A DNA stretch of 47,424 nt from Verrucomicrobiota bacterium (GTDB lineage Bacteria; Verrucomicrobiota; Verrucomicrobiia; Opitutales; Opitutaceae). Positions within the stretch are counted from its first letter, which is position 1. Each line of letters opens with the position of its first letter. The translations under genes were made by a program, and so were the position numbers. The notes below the pieces were generated by a model. That model saw only the letters and a program-made list of their open reading frames with translations. It did not search any database and was not told the origin of the DNA. Shown piece by piece: positions 1-7,500 of this stretch. The stretch is taken from positions 1-47,424 of the forward strand of contig CANIWJ010000015.1 in assembly GCA_947471035.1 (NCBI GenBank), in the 5' to 3' direction.

Positions 1-14
1 CCTCGCCCGGAGGG

Positions 15-115
15 TTGAGCGGGAAAGCGGGTTGGGCCTGCGTTGTCCGAGGCGGCATGGGCCTCTGGCCCACCTCCGCCTCGGCCGCCTTGGCCGAACC
101 CGCTTTCCTGCTCAA
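15..115. repeat. Large imperfect inverted repeat (long hairpin)
   Basis: The outer arms 15-38 and 92-115 are 24 nt each and pair with two exceptions, one of which would be a G-U wobble in RNA. After an internal loop (39-47 against 84-91) a second stem forms from CGAGGCGG (48-55) with CCGCCTCG (76-83), and an apical stem TGGGCC (58-63) with GGCCCA (67-72) closes on TCT. The whole block folds into one rod. It abuts the 23-bp repeat at 116-138. It could be a MITE-like element or a structured RNA; the sequence does not decide. Confidence 0.75.
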
Positions 116-138
116 CGCCACTCCATTGGTTAGCCGGA
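116..138 (-). repeat. Copy of a 23-bp interspersed repeat (GGCTAACCAATG core)
   Basis: On the minus strand this reads TCCGGCTAACCAATG followed by G and AGTGGCG. The same 23 bases with one change (A for G) occur on the plus strand at 22720-22742. In both places the downstream side of the repeat is followed by hairpin-forming sequence that contains AAGGCGGCCGA, so the two loci are diverged copies of one element end. Confidence 0.7.
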
Positions 139-253
139 TAGGCTCTTAGCGGTAGCGAGAATAAGAGGCTGAGTTTGGTTTTTTAACCCGGAGGGAAAGG
201 GAATCGGAGGCGATTCGAGTTGGATAGCCGGTCTGGGCGGGGGGCGAATGCTT

Positions 254-281
254 CGGACCGCCTAAAGGCGGGACTCCAACG
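254..281 (+). repeat. 28-bp repeat with internal palindrome, second copy at 30881
   Basis: This 28-bp sequence contains the perfect palindrome CCGCCTAAAGGCGG and ends in GACTCCAACG. It is identical, in inverse orientation, to 30881-30908. Both copies are intergenic. The form (short, palindromic, intergenic, identical over 30 kb) is that of a REP-type repeat. Confidence 0.75.
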
Positions 282-406
282 TTCGGGCTCGCGGAGCTGA
301 TGCGGCGGCGGGGGGACGGCAACCCCGCCCTACATGGTTTCAGCTTCTCCCCGCCCACGGAGGCAAACGTGACATCACTTTGTGTTACACCCCAATCACT
401 CCTCCG

Positions 407-431
407 TTTTGCCCGTAATGCGCGGGCAAAA
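407..431. repeat. Perfect 9-bp hairpin
   Basis: TTTTGCCCG (407-415) pairs perfectly with CGGGCAAAA (423-431) around a 7-nt loop. The A and T runs lie inside the stem, so it is not a standard terminator on either strand. Confidence 0.5.
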
Positions 432-484
432 TCGACCTTCAGGGTTTCATGGGCGAACGGACTTTCGCCTCCGGTACGGGGCAC

Positions 485-515
485 AAAAAACCCGCTCCGT
501 AATCGCTGGAGCGGG
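485..515 (-). terminator. Rho-independent terminator of the PEP-CTERM gene
   Basis: CCCGCTCC (491-498) and GGAGCGGG (508-515) form a perfect 8-bp stem with a 9-nt loop. On the minus strand the stem is followed by six T (A run at 485-490). It lies about 30 bp beyond the stop codon at 547, as expected for the terminator of that gene. Confidence 0.85.
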
Positions 516-546
516 CAAGTGAAACACGGTGAATAATCGGGAGACT

Positions 547-2172
547 TCAGGCAGCTCTGCGACGGCGGCGCAGGGCGGCATAGCCGAAGGCGCCGAAGCT
601 TGCCAACAGGGCGTAGGAGGAAGGCTCGGGAATCGCCGAGGCGGTGAGGAAGCCGCTGCCGTTTAGTGCAAAATTACTCCAGCCGGCGGCCGAGATCTGA
701 CTGAGCTGGCCGCTAGTGAGACCTCCAGTAGACGTGCCAAACTTGAGTGCAGAACCGGATATAAAGGTGCCGGAGATCGTCAGCGTGTTGCTAGCCCAAG
801 AGGCGGCGGAACTGTCGGCAAAGATGAAGGAGCCGCCTCCGGTAAGGTCGATAATGCTATTACCGGTAAGGGTGAGCGTGCCCAAGGAGGCGCTGGTGAA
901 GCTGTTGGTGGCCAAGGTGCCGCCAGCCAGCGTCACCGCGCCGCTGGCGGGCAGGCCACCGTTGGCACCGAGGCTTAGGGTGCCGGCGGAGACGGTGGTG
1001 CCACCGGTGTAGGTGTTGGTATTCGAGAGAATGACCGTGCCAGCGCCGGTCTTCTCGATGGGGACGGCGGAACCGGAGGTGCCATGAGAGAGCACGCCCG
1101 TGAAGTTTACCGTGCCACCGGAAGCGGCGGTTAAGGAAACCTTGGTCGTGCGAGCGACGGAGCCGTCGAGGTCGATGTTGCCGCTAAAAGTGGAGGTGCC
1201 AGCGGTTTCGCCGCCAAGGGTCACGGCATAGTCGGAAGTTAAGGTGCCACCGTTACCCACGTTGATTGCCTTGGAAATAGTGCGGGCACCATTGGTGAGC
1301 AGACGGACATGGCTGGTAGAACTAACTTGGCCAAAGCCAATATCGATGGCGTTGGCGTTATTGCCGAAGGCACCGGCGGTGTTATTGGCAACGTCAGTGT
1401 AAACGACCACGGTGCCGGAGGCGATGCGGGTGCTGCCCGTGTAGGTATTTGATCCCATCACCTCTACACGACCAGAGTTAGCAGCTGCGACCCGCGTGCC
1501 AAATTCCACGCTCACGGTCTGAGTGCCGTTGCTGATAACCGAGGTGGCGGATTGCGTGATCGTAGTGGAGCTGTTGGCAGAAGCTGTCTGCGGGCGAAGC
1601 TGAATCAGCTGACTGGCAGCACGCGCACCCGAACCCGCCGAAATACTGCCATTGAGGGTGAGCGTATTCGTGCCATCGGTGCCGGCGGTTCTGCCTGCGG
1701 AAAAAATGACCTCACGGCCGCCGGATCCGGCATCGGCACCCAGAGTGATCGCAGAATCAATAGTGAAGCTATTGCCGTTATCACTGTCGGAAGCAGAAGC
1801 CTGAATACCGGTGCCAAAGTTACTGGTTTCCAAGTTAAGTGTGCCGCCGGAGAGCGTATAAGTGCCGCCACCGGCCACCCGCACCAAGGCAGCCGTTTGG
1901 GTGCCACTGATGGCGACAGTGCCACTGCCAGCGTTAAAGCGCGCGTTGTCAGGACCAGCACCCGCACGGTTATTACCCGGCCAGGCAACCGTCGCGGTGG
2001 TTCCATTGGTTGCGGTAGTCCAGAAGGCATCTGTGCCCCAGGTTCCCCCAACGCCAAAACCGGCGGTGGTTCCGTTGGTGTCCCAATAGTATTCGGCGGC
2101 GACGCCGGTGTTGGCGAGCCCCGCCATGAGACCGGCGAGAGCGAGTAGGAGTTTAGGGTATTTGGAGGTCAT
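547..2172 (-). CDS. PEP-CTERM protein with autotransporter-type beta-strand repeats
   Basis: A 541-residue exported surface protein. The start at 2172 (MTSKYPKLLLALAGLMAG) gives a clean signal peptide ending near GVAA; the longer frame upstream would bury it. The body is Gly/Thr/Ser-rich and contains repeats such as NTNTYTGGTTVSAGTLSLG, typical of autotransporter-associated beta-strand repeats that build a beta-solenoid. The C-terminus has IPEPSSYALLASFG, a hydrophobic stretch and RRRRRAA, the tripartite PEP-CTERM signal that an exosortase/archaeosortase system recognises in other bacteria. No enzymatic domain is visible, so the likely role is extracellular matrix or surface coat. The gene is alone, with a terminator downstream and a conserved upstream motif (2315-2326). 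No good Shine-Dalgarno is present. Confidence 0.88.
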   Translation of the reverse strand: MTSKYPKLLLALAGLMAGLANTGVAAEYYWDTNGTTAGFGVGGTWGTDAFWTTATNGTTATVAWPGNNRAGAGPDNARFNAGSGTVAISGTQTAALVRVAGGGTYTLSGGTLNLETSNFGTGIQASASDSDNGNSFTIDSAITLGADAGSGGREVIFSAGRTAGTDGTNTLTLNGSISAGSGARAASQLIQLRPQTASANSSTTITQSATSVISNGTQTVSVEFGTRVAAANSGRVEVMGSNTYTGSTRIASGTVVVYTDVANNTAGAFGNNANAIDIGFGQVSSTSHVRLLTNGARTISKAINVGNGGTLTSDYAVTLGGETAGTSTFSGNIDLDGSVARTTKVSLTAASGGTVNFTGVLSHGTSGSAVPIEKTGAGTVILSNTNTYTGGTTVSAGTLSLGANGGLPASGAVTLAGGTLATNSFTSASLGTLTLTGNSIIDLTGGGSFIFADSSAASWASNTLTISGTFISGSALKFGTSTGGLTSGQLSQISAAGWSNFALNGSGFLTASAIPEPSSYALLASFGAFGYAALRRRRRAA

Positions 2173-2314
2173 AAAAGGTGTCAGGAAAAAGTGGGTGTGG
2201 GCGCTGAGGATTACGGTGAGACTGATGGAGGGGACGCCCAAACGAGCGCCGAGAGATTCAAAGCTGAAGCATCGTTCTTCGCCCACGCCGTCCCGCTCTC
2301 AATCTCCCACCTAT

Positions 2315-2326
2315 GCTACCCGTAGC
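2315..2326 (-). promoter_or_regulatory. Conserved upstream motif, site 1 (GYYACNRGTAGC)
   Basis: Read on the minus strand this is GCTACGGGTAGC, a 5-2-5 inverted repeat, 143 bp before the start at 2172. Related sites in the same orientation lie before the giant gene (12089), the carbohydrate-binding-like gene (18613) and the second PEP-CTERM gene (29084). The role is inferred from recurrence only. Confidence 0.4.
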
Positions 2327-2413
2327 AGGTGACACTGAAAGTGCAGTCAGCAGGATTGAATTCGGCGTGCGGAGAGCTGTCCCCGCCGGTTTGTGAGCGG
2401 GAGGCATCAAGCG

Positions 2414-4363
2414 TCAGGGAGAGGTCACGCGGAGGCGGAGGAAGCGGCGGGCGGGATTGGCGGTCGCGAGGTCCACCGCGTCGGTGACGGTCTGCATCTG
2501 GCCGGCGAAGACGGGCGTGTAGGAAATAGCCGACCACGCCGAGAGATCGGAGGAGCCTTCGACCGCGTAGGTCACATCGGAGCGTGCGCGCAGGAAACTG
2601 ATCTGCAGACGGCCACCGGAGATTTGGGCGACGGGAACCGAGACGGAATTCGTGGAAGTCGGGTCGGTGCCGAGCGCGTATTCGCTGAGGTTGGACACGC
2701 CGTCGCCGTCGTAGTCGTAGGTGTCAGCGGCGGAGCCGGAGTTGGCGATGGTGGCGAAGTGGCTGAGCCGCCAGGACTGCAATTCAGTCGGTTGCCAGAG
2801 TGAGCCGTCGGGAGCGTATTTGATCACGTAAGCGTCGTTCTGGCCGAGGCTGGTCCAGGCGGGGGAGTTGGCCTGGGGGCCGTTGGCGTCGTAAAAAGTA
2901 ATGTTAGAGCCGTAGAGCTGGCCGGTAACGTAGGGACAATCATCTTCGTCCACCGCGAGGCCGGCGGTGATGCTAAGCTCGGTCTGGTCGGTGACGGTGC
3001 CGCCGACGCCGCGGGCCCAGCGGAAAGCCCCGGTGGCGCTTTCGTAGCGGGCGAGAAAGATGTCGGCGGCGGCACCAGCGGAGTTGTTTTTACTGGTCAG
3101 GGTGTAGCTGCCCGCGCCGCCGTCGAAATCGGTGACGCCGCTGAACCAGCCGGCGACGTAGAGGCCGGAGCCGTCACGGGTGAAGTCCACGCGGTGCCCG
3201 CCGTCGAGGCCGTTGCCGGAGGCGATGGAAAAGCCCCAGCGCAGGGCGAGATCGGGGGTGTAACTGGCCACCCAGATGTTATCGGTGGTGCCGACGTTGG
3301 TGACGTTAAAGGTGGCGGCAGAGGGATCGAGGTCCACGGTGCCGCGAAACTTGCCGGTTAGGTAGAGGTGGCCGTCGGGACCGATACGGGCGGTGCCGGG
3401 TGGTGCAGTATCGTTAAACGAGGTGCCGAGGCGAATGGCCAGCTGGCAGGCTCCGTCGGCCTGAGCATAGCGGGCGATGAAGAGATCGGCCTGGCCGGTG
3501 CTGGAGAGGTTGGCGGTGCCGGCGGTGGGGTCGAAATCGGCCGTGCCGTTGAAGTGGCCGGTAAGAAAAACGTGACCGTTGGAATCGACCGTGACGGAGG
3601 TTTCCTTGAGATTGGTCGCGGTGTCGCCGGTATCGGCGATTGAGAAGCCCCAGACGTACGCGCCGGCGGAGTCATATTTGGCGAGGACGATATCTTTCTC
3701 GCCGACGCTGGTGACAGGGGCCGCGCCCGCGCCGGGGTCGAGATCGTAGGTGCCCTGGATAAAGCCCGTGACGTAGAGCGCGCCGGTGGAGTCGGTGGCG
3801 ACATCCCAGAGGCGTTCGTCGGTAGCACCGGGGGTGGAGGCGCCGAGGGTGCGGGCCCAGATAAAATTACCGTCGCGGTCGAGTTTGAGGATGAAGGGAT
3901 CCCAGCCACCGGTGTGGGTGAGGTTATAGGTTCCCGGGCCGGGATCGAAGTCCACCGTGCATTGGGTAGCGGAGCCGGTGATCCCAAAGTAACCCACGAT
4001 GATGACGTTGCCATCGGTATCGGTGGTGATGCCGTGCGGGGTGATGGTCACCGTGCTGCCGGTGCCGGTGGCGGGGCCGGATAGGGACCGGGCCCAGACT
4101 AGAGTGCCGGCGGTGGAGTATTTAACGATGGCACAGTCGATGCCTGGCGGCGTGCCCAAGACGGCGGAAGACTCCGAAGGGTCAAATTCGATGGTATTTT
4201 GGAACAAGAACCCGAAGAGCAGTCCGCCGTCGAGGGCGCGGGTGGCGCATTTGCCGTATTCCTGACCGGCGGAGCCGAGTTGGAGGGGAAAGGACGTGGC
4301 GGCCGCGAGGTCGAAAATCGACGCGGACAACACAGACAAGCATAGCCAAAGGGAGCGCTTCAT
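2414..4363 (-). CDS. Secreted beta-propeller (SBBP-type) repeat protein
   Basis: A 649-residue exported protein. MKRSLWLCLSVLSASIFDLAAA is a signal peptide. The body carries at least six related units of about 55-60 residues, each with a DFDP/DLDP loop (for example DFDPGPGTYNLT, DLDPGAGAAPVTS, DFDPTAGTANLSS) followed by a strand such as DIVLAKYDSAGAYVWG, as in SBBP/beta-propeller repeat proteins. The last ~120 residues contain DYDGDGVSNLSEYALG, a calcium-binding thrombospondin-3/EF-like loop, and end in RRFLRLRVTSP; this module is shared with the giant protein just upstream (4528-12009). There is no PEP-CTERM. The function is unknown; a surface or extracellular scaffold is likely. A 164-bp gap with a small broken frame separates it from the giant gene, so co-transcription is possible. 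Confidence 0.85.
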   Translation of the reverse strand: MKRSLWLCLSVLSASIFDLAAATSFPLQLGSAGQEYGKCATRALDGGLLFGFLFQNTIEFDPSESSAVLGTPPGIDCAIVKYSTAGTLVWARSLSGPATGTGSTVTITPHGITTDTDGNVIIVGYFGITGSATQCTVDFDPGPGTYNLTHTGGWDPFILKLDRDGNFIWARTLGASTPGATDERLWDVATDSTGALYVTGFIQGTYDLDPGAGAAPVTSVGEKDIVLAKYDSAGAYVWGFSIADTGDTATNLKETSVTVDSNGHVFLTGHFNGTADFDPTAGTANLSSTGQADLFIARYAQADGACQLAIRLGTSFNDTAPPGTARIGPDGHLYLTGKFRGTVDLDPSAATFNVTNVGTTDNIWVASYTPDLALRWGFSIASGNGLDGGHRVDFTRDGSGLYVAGWFSGVTDFDGGAGSYTLTSKNNSAGAAADIFLARYESATGAFRWARGVGGTVTDQTELSITAGLAVDEDDCPYVTGQLYGSNITFYDANGPQANSPAWTSLGQNDAYVIKYAPDGSLWQPTELQSWRLSHFATIANSGSAADTYDYDGDGVSNLSEYALGTDPTSTNSVSVPVAQISGGRLQISFLRARSDVTYAVEGSSDLSAWSAISYTPVFAGQMQTVTDAVDLATANPARRFLRLRVTSP

Positions 4364-4384
4364 TTGCGGCGGATCGGAGTTTGA

Positions 4385-4519
4385 TCAGAGACCGATGGTC
4401 GGCAGCAGGCCGGCGAGTTTGGCGCGAAGCGGGGCCGTCTAGGCTTGGTCGGGGATGGATTGTGACCGGAGAGCGGAGGAGCCGAGCGATATAACGAAGA
4501 CCAGCAGAATTCGGGTCAT
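4385..4519 (-). pseudogene. Remnant of a small secreted protein (in-frame stop)
   Basis: Between the two large secreted-protein genes an ATG at 4519 opens a frame beginning MTRILLVFVISLGSS, which looks like a signal peptide, and stops at a TAG (4439-4441) after 26 codons. The same frame then stays open for another 17 codons (TAPLRAKLAGLLPTIGL) to a TGA at 4385-4387. This could be the decayed 5' end of an exported protein, or chance. No downstream domain remains to identify it. Confidence 0.3.
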
Positions 4520-4527
4520 GAGTGTAT

Positions 4528-7500
4528 TCACGGTGCAGTGACCCTAAGACGCAGGAAGCGGCGCGGGGTTACAGCGTCCACAGGGATTGAGTCGCTGACG
4601 GTGGCGGGCTGTCCGACAGTGAGCGCGGGCATGACAAGGGCGGACCACGAGACCAGGTCGGAGCTGGCCTCGACGGAGTAAGTGATGTCGCCGCGCTGGG
4701 GCGTGAAGGTGATCTGTAATGAGGAATTGAGGATTTGGGATTGCGGTTTCGGAACGCTCAAGGCCGAGACCGGATCGCCGCCAAGGGCGTATTCGATGAG
4801 GTTGGACACGCCGTCGCCGTCATAATCGTAGGTGTCGGCGGCGGAGCCGTTGTTGGCGGTGGTGCCGAAGTATTGCTGGCGCCAAGCTTGCAGTGGAGTA
4901 GTGCCGGTGCCTGTAACAACGAGGTTTAAGGTGGTGCCGGATTGGCTGAGGGAGGCGACCCAGTTGGAGGGCAACACCAGTGTGGGCAATGTGCCGGTGA
5001 TGCCACCGGCGGCGTTGATGAGCGCGTAGGTGCCGGTCGTGGCGTTGGCAGTCGCGGTAATGGTTAGCGTCGAGTTGCCGGAGAACGTGAGCGCGCCGCT
5101 GACGTCGAACCGGTCGTGGCTGGCGGCGTTGGTGGTGAGTGCGAAGGCGAGCTTGCCGCCTGCAGCCACCGTGACTGCGCCGCCGTGGGTGCCGGTGCCG
5201 CCGAGCGTGCCGCCGTCGAGCGCGGAGAAACCAAAGGTGCCGGCGACGAGATTGGCTAGGGTCGGAATCGTGAGGTTAACCGTGGTGCCGCTGACCGAGC
5301 GCACGAAGGTGTTGGCCTGAATGTTGGTGCCGGTGACGGCCATGCCTGGAACAATGCCGGTGGCGCTGGTGACGACGAAGCTGGTGGTCCCCTGCCCTCC
5401 GCCGGAGACCCAGGTGGTCGAGGCGGAGGAGACCGGGCCGGCGATGGTGAGCAGACCGTTAGCGGAAGATTGGTTGCCGTTGATGAGGAGCGTGCCGTCG
5501 TTGACCGTGGTCGTGCCGTCGTAGGTGTTGGCGGCGGAGAAGATCGCGGTGCCGCGTCCGTATTTGACGAGGCTGTAGGCGGCGGTGGTGCCACCGTCGG
5601 CGATGAGGCCGCCGTAGGTGATGCGCGTGGTGGAGGCGGCTCCTGCGGGACCGGCCCAGAGCTCGACGGTGCGGGCGTCGGTGGTGGCGCCGAGGGTGAG
5701 AGTGCCATTGAACGCACCGGTGACGGCGTCGGTGACGGCGCCGAGACGGAGGCGGTTGGCGGCGTTGGTGCCGGAGCCGTTGAGGGCGAGATTGGCGGCT
5801 ACGGTGTAGTCGCCGGCGAGGAACAACGCGGCGTCGTTGGAGGGGCTGTCCGTGCTGCTATTTTCGCGACCGATGCGGATGGGCGCGGAATTATTGAGAG
5901 CGAACGCATGTGCGTGGGCGAGGTAGTGTGTGCCGGAGCGGAGCCAAAACTTTCCGTTGCCTGAGAAAGTGAGGCCAGACGCGTCGTTGCCGTAGATGAA
6001 ACCGGTGGCACCGCCGCCGTTGAAGATGAGATCGCTGGTAACGGCGGCGGAGCTGGACCAAGGGCCGGTGAACTTGAGGATGCCAGCGTTGAATTGGTCG
6101 ATGCCCCAGTTGAAGAATGAGGTGGAGGGCGATGCGACGTTGAGCGAGATGGCGTTGGCGAACGTGGCGGGCGTGGCGAACGTGATGGGCGCGGTCGCGC
6201 TGTATTTGAAGTTGTTGTGATTGACCACGTGGGCTGCGGCATTGCTGAGCGTGAACGTGCCGGTGCCGAGGGCGTTGACGCTCAGGCCGGTGCCGGGCGT
6301 TCCGAGGATGAGCGTGCCGGCGTTCCACGTGACGCCGCCGGCAAAGGTCTGTCCGGCGGAGGAGCCGAAGCGGACGTTGCCGGAGCCGGTCTTGATGATC
6401 CCGCCGGGGCCGCTGAGCGCGCCGGAGAGGAAGACGGAGGCAGTGCTGCTCGCGCCGCCCGTGTCACCCGTGGAGGCGGCGGTGAGGGCGAGGGTGTCGG
6501 CGAGGACGATGGGGGAGTTGATGCGGAGGGAAGACGCGCCGGAGGGATTGGCGAGCAAGGCTTGCCCGCTGGTGACGTCGAAGGTGAGCGTCTGGCTGAC
6601 GGCTGATTGAATTATGTAGCCGGCGCTGGTGAGGCCCAGCGTGGCGTCGGCGGTGAGCGCGCCGAGGGTCACGTTGTTGTCGAGCGTGAGCGTGCGCAAC
6701 GCGGTGGTGGTGGCGGGGCCGTTGCCGAGGGTGACGGGCGCGCCGGTGCCGGAAGGAGCAAAGGGGCTGGTCCAATTGGACGCGGTGGCCCAGGCGCCGG
6801 AGGTGTTGACGGCCCAGGCGGGCGTGGCGGCGAGGGCTTCGGCGGTGGGCGCGGAGTCGCCGTTGGCGTTGGTGGATTTGAGGCGGTAGGTGACGGCGGT
6901 GCCGGGCGTCACGTTCGTGTCGGTGTAGCTGGTGGCGTTGGCTGCGGCGGTGGTGAGCAGGGAATAGGAGCCGGCGTCCACCCTGCGCTCGATCTTGAAG
7001 CCGGTCTCGGCGTTGGAGGTATCGGTCCAGGCGAGGATGGCCTGGGTGTCGCCGGAGCGCCAGGCGGAGAGGACGGTGGGCGCCGAGGGAATTTGGTCGG
7101 AAGGCGTGGTGGCGGAGGCGACCGATGTGTAGGCGGAGGGGCCTCCGGAATTGGTCGCACGGATACGGTAGTAGTAGGTGGTCAACGCGGCGCGGCCGGA
7201 GTCGCGGTAGGTGGTGGCGTTAGCGGCGGTGATCGCAATGAGCGAGAAGCCGGAGCCGGCGCTGAGGCTGCGCTCGATCTCGAAGCCGGTCTCGTTGGCG
7301 GAGGCATCGGTCCAAGCGAGGTCGATGTTGGCGTTGTCGAAAGGTGTAGCGACGAGGTTGGTCGGCGTGGAGGGCGCGACGTCGTAGGTGGCGGCGCTGG
7401 CGGTGGCGACGGAGGAGGGGCCGCCGTTGTTGAAGGAGGAGAGGCGGTAGTTGTAGGTGGTGACGGGGGCGAGAGCGGAATCGGCGTAGGCGATGGTGTT

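Larger units (their letters stand above)
1..546. other. Non-coding region rich in hairpins and repeats
   Basis: I see no convincing gene here. The short open frames on both strands have no family resemblance and run through inverted repeats. The stretch holds a large hairpin (15-115), a 23-bp repeat found again at 22720 (116-138), a small hairpin GAATCG-GAGG-CGATTC (201-216), a 28-bp repeat found again at 30881 (254-281), a 9-bp hairpin (407-431) and the terminator of the next minus-strand gene (485-515). It looks like a landing place for small interspersed repeats. Confidence 0.6.

Noticed and set aside
146..536. Two overlapping short ORFs on opposite strands
   Set aside because: Both cross repeats and hairpins (28-bp repeat, 407-431 hairpin) and encode no recognisable domain.
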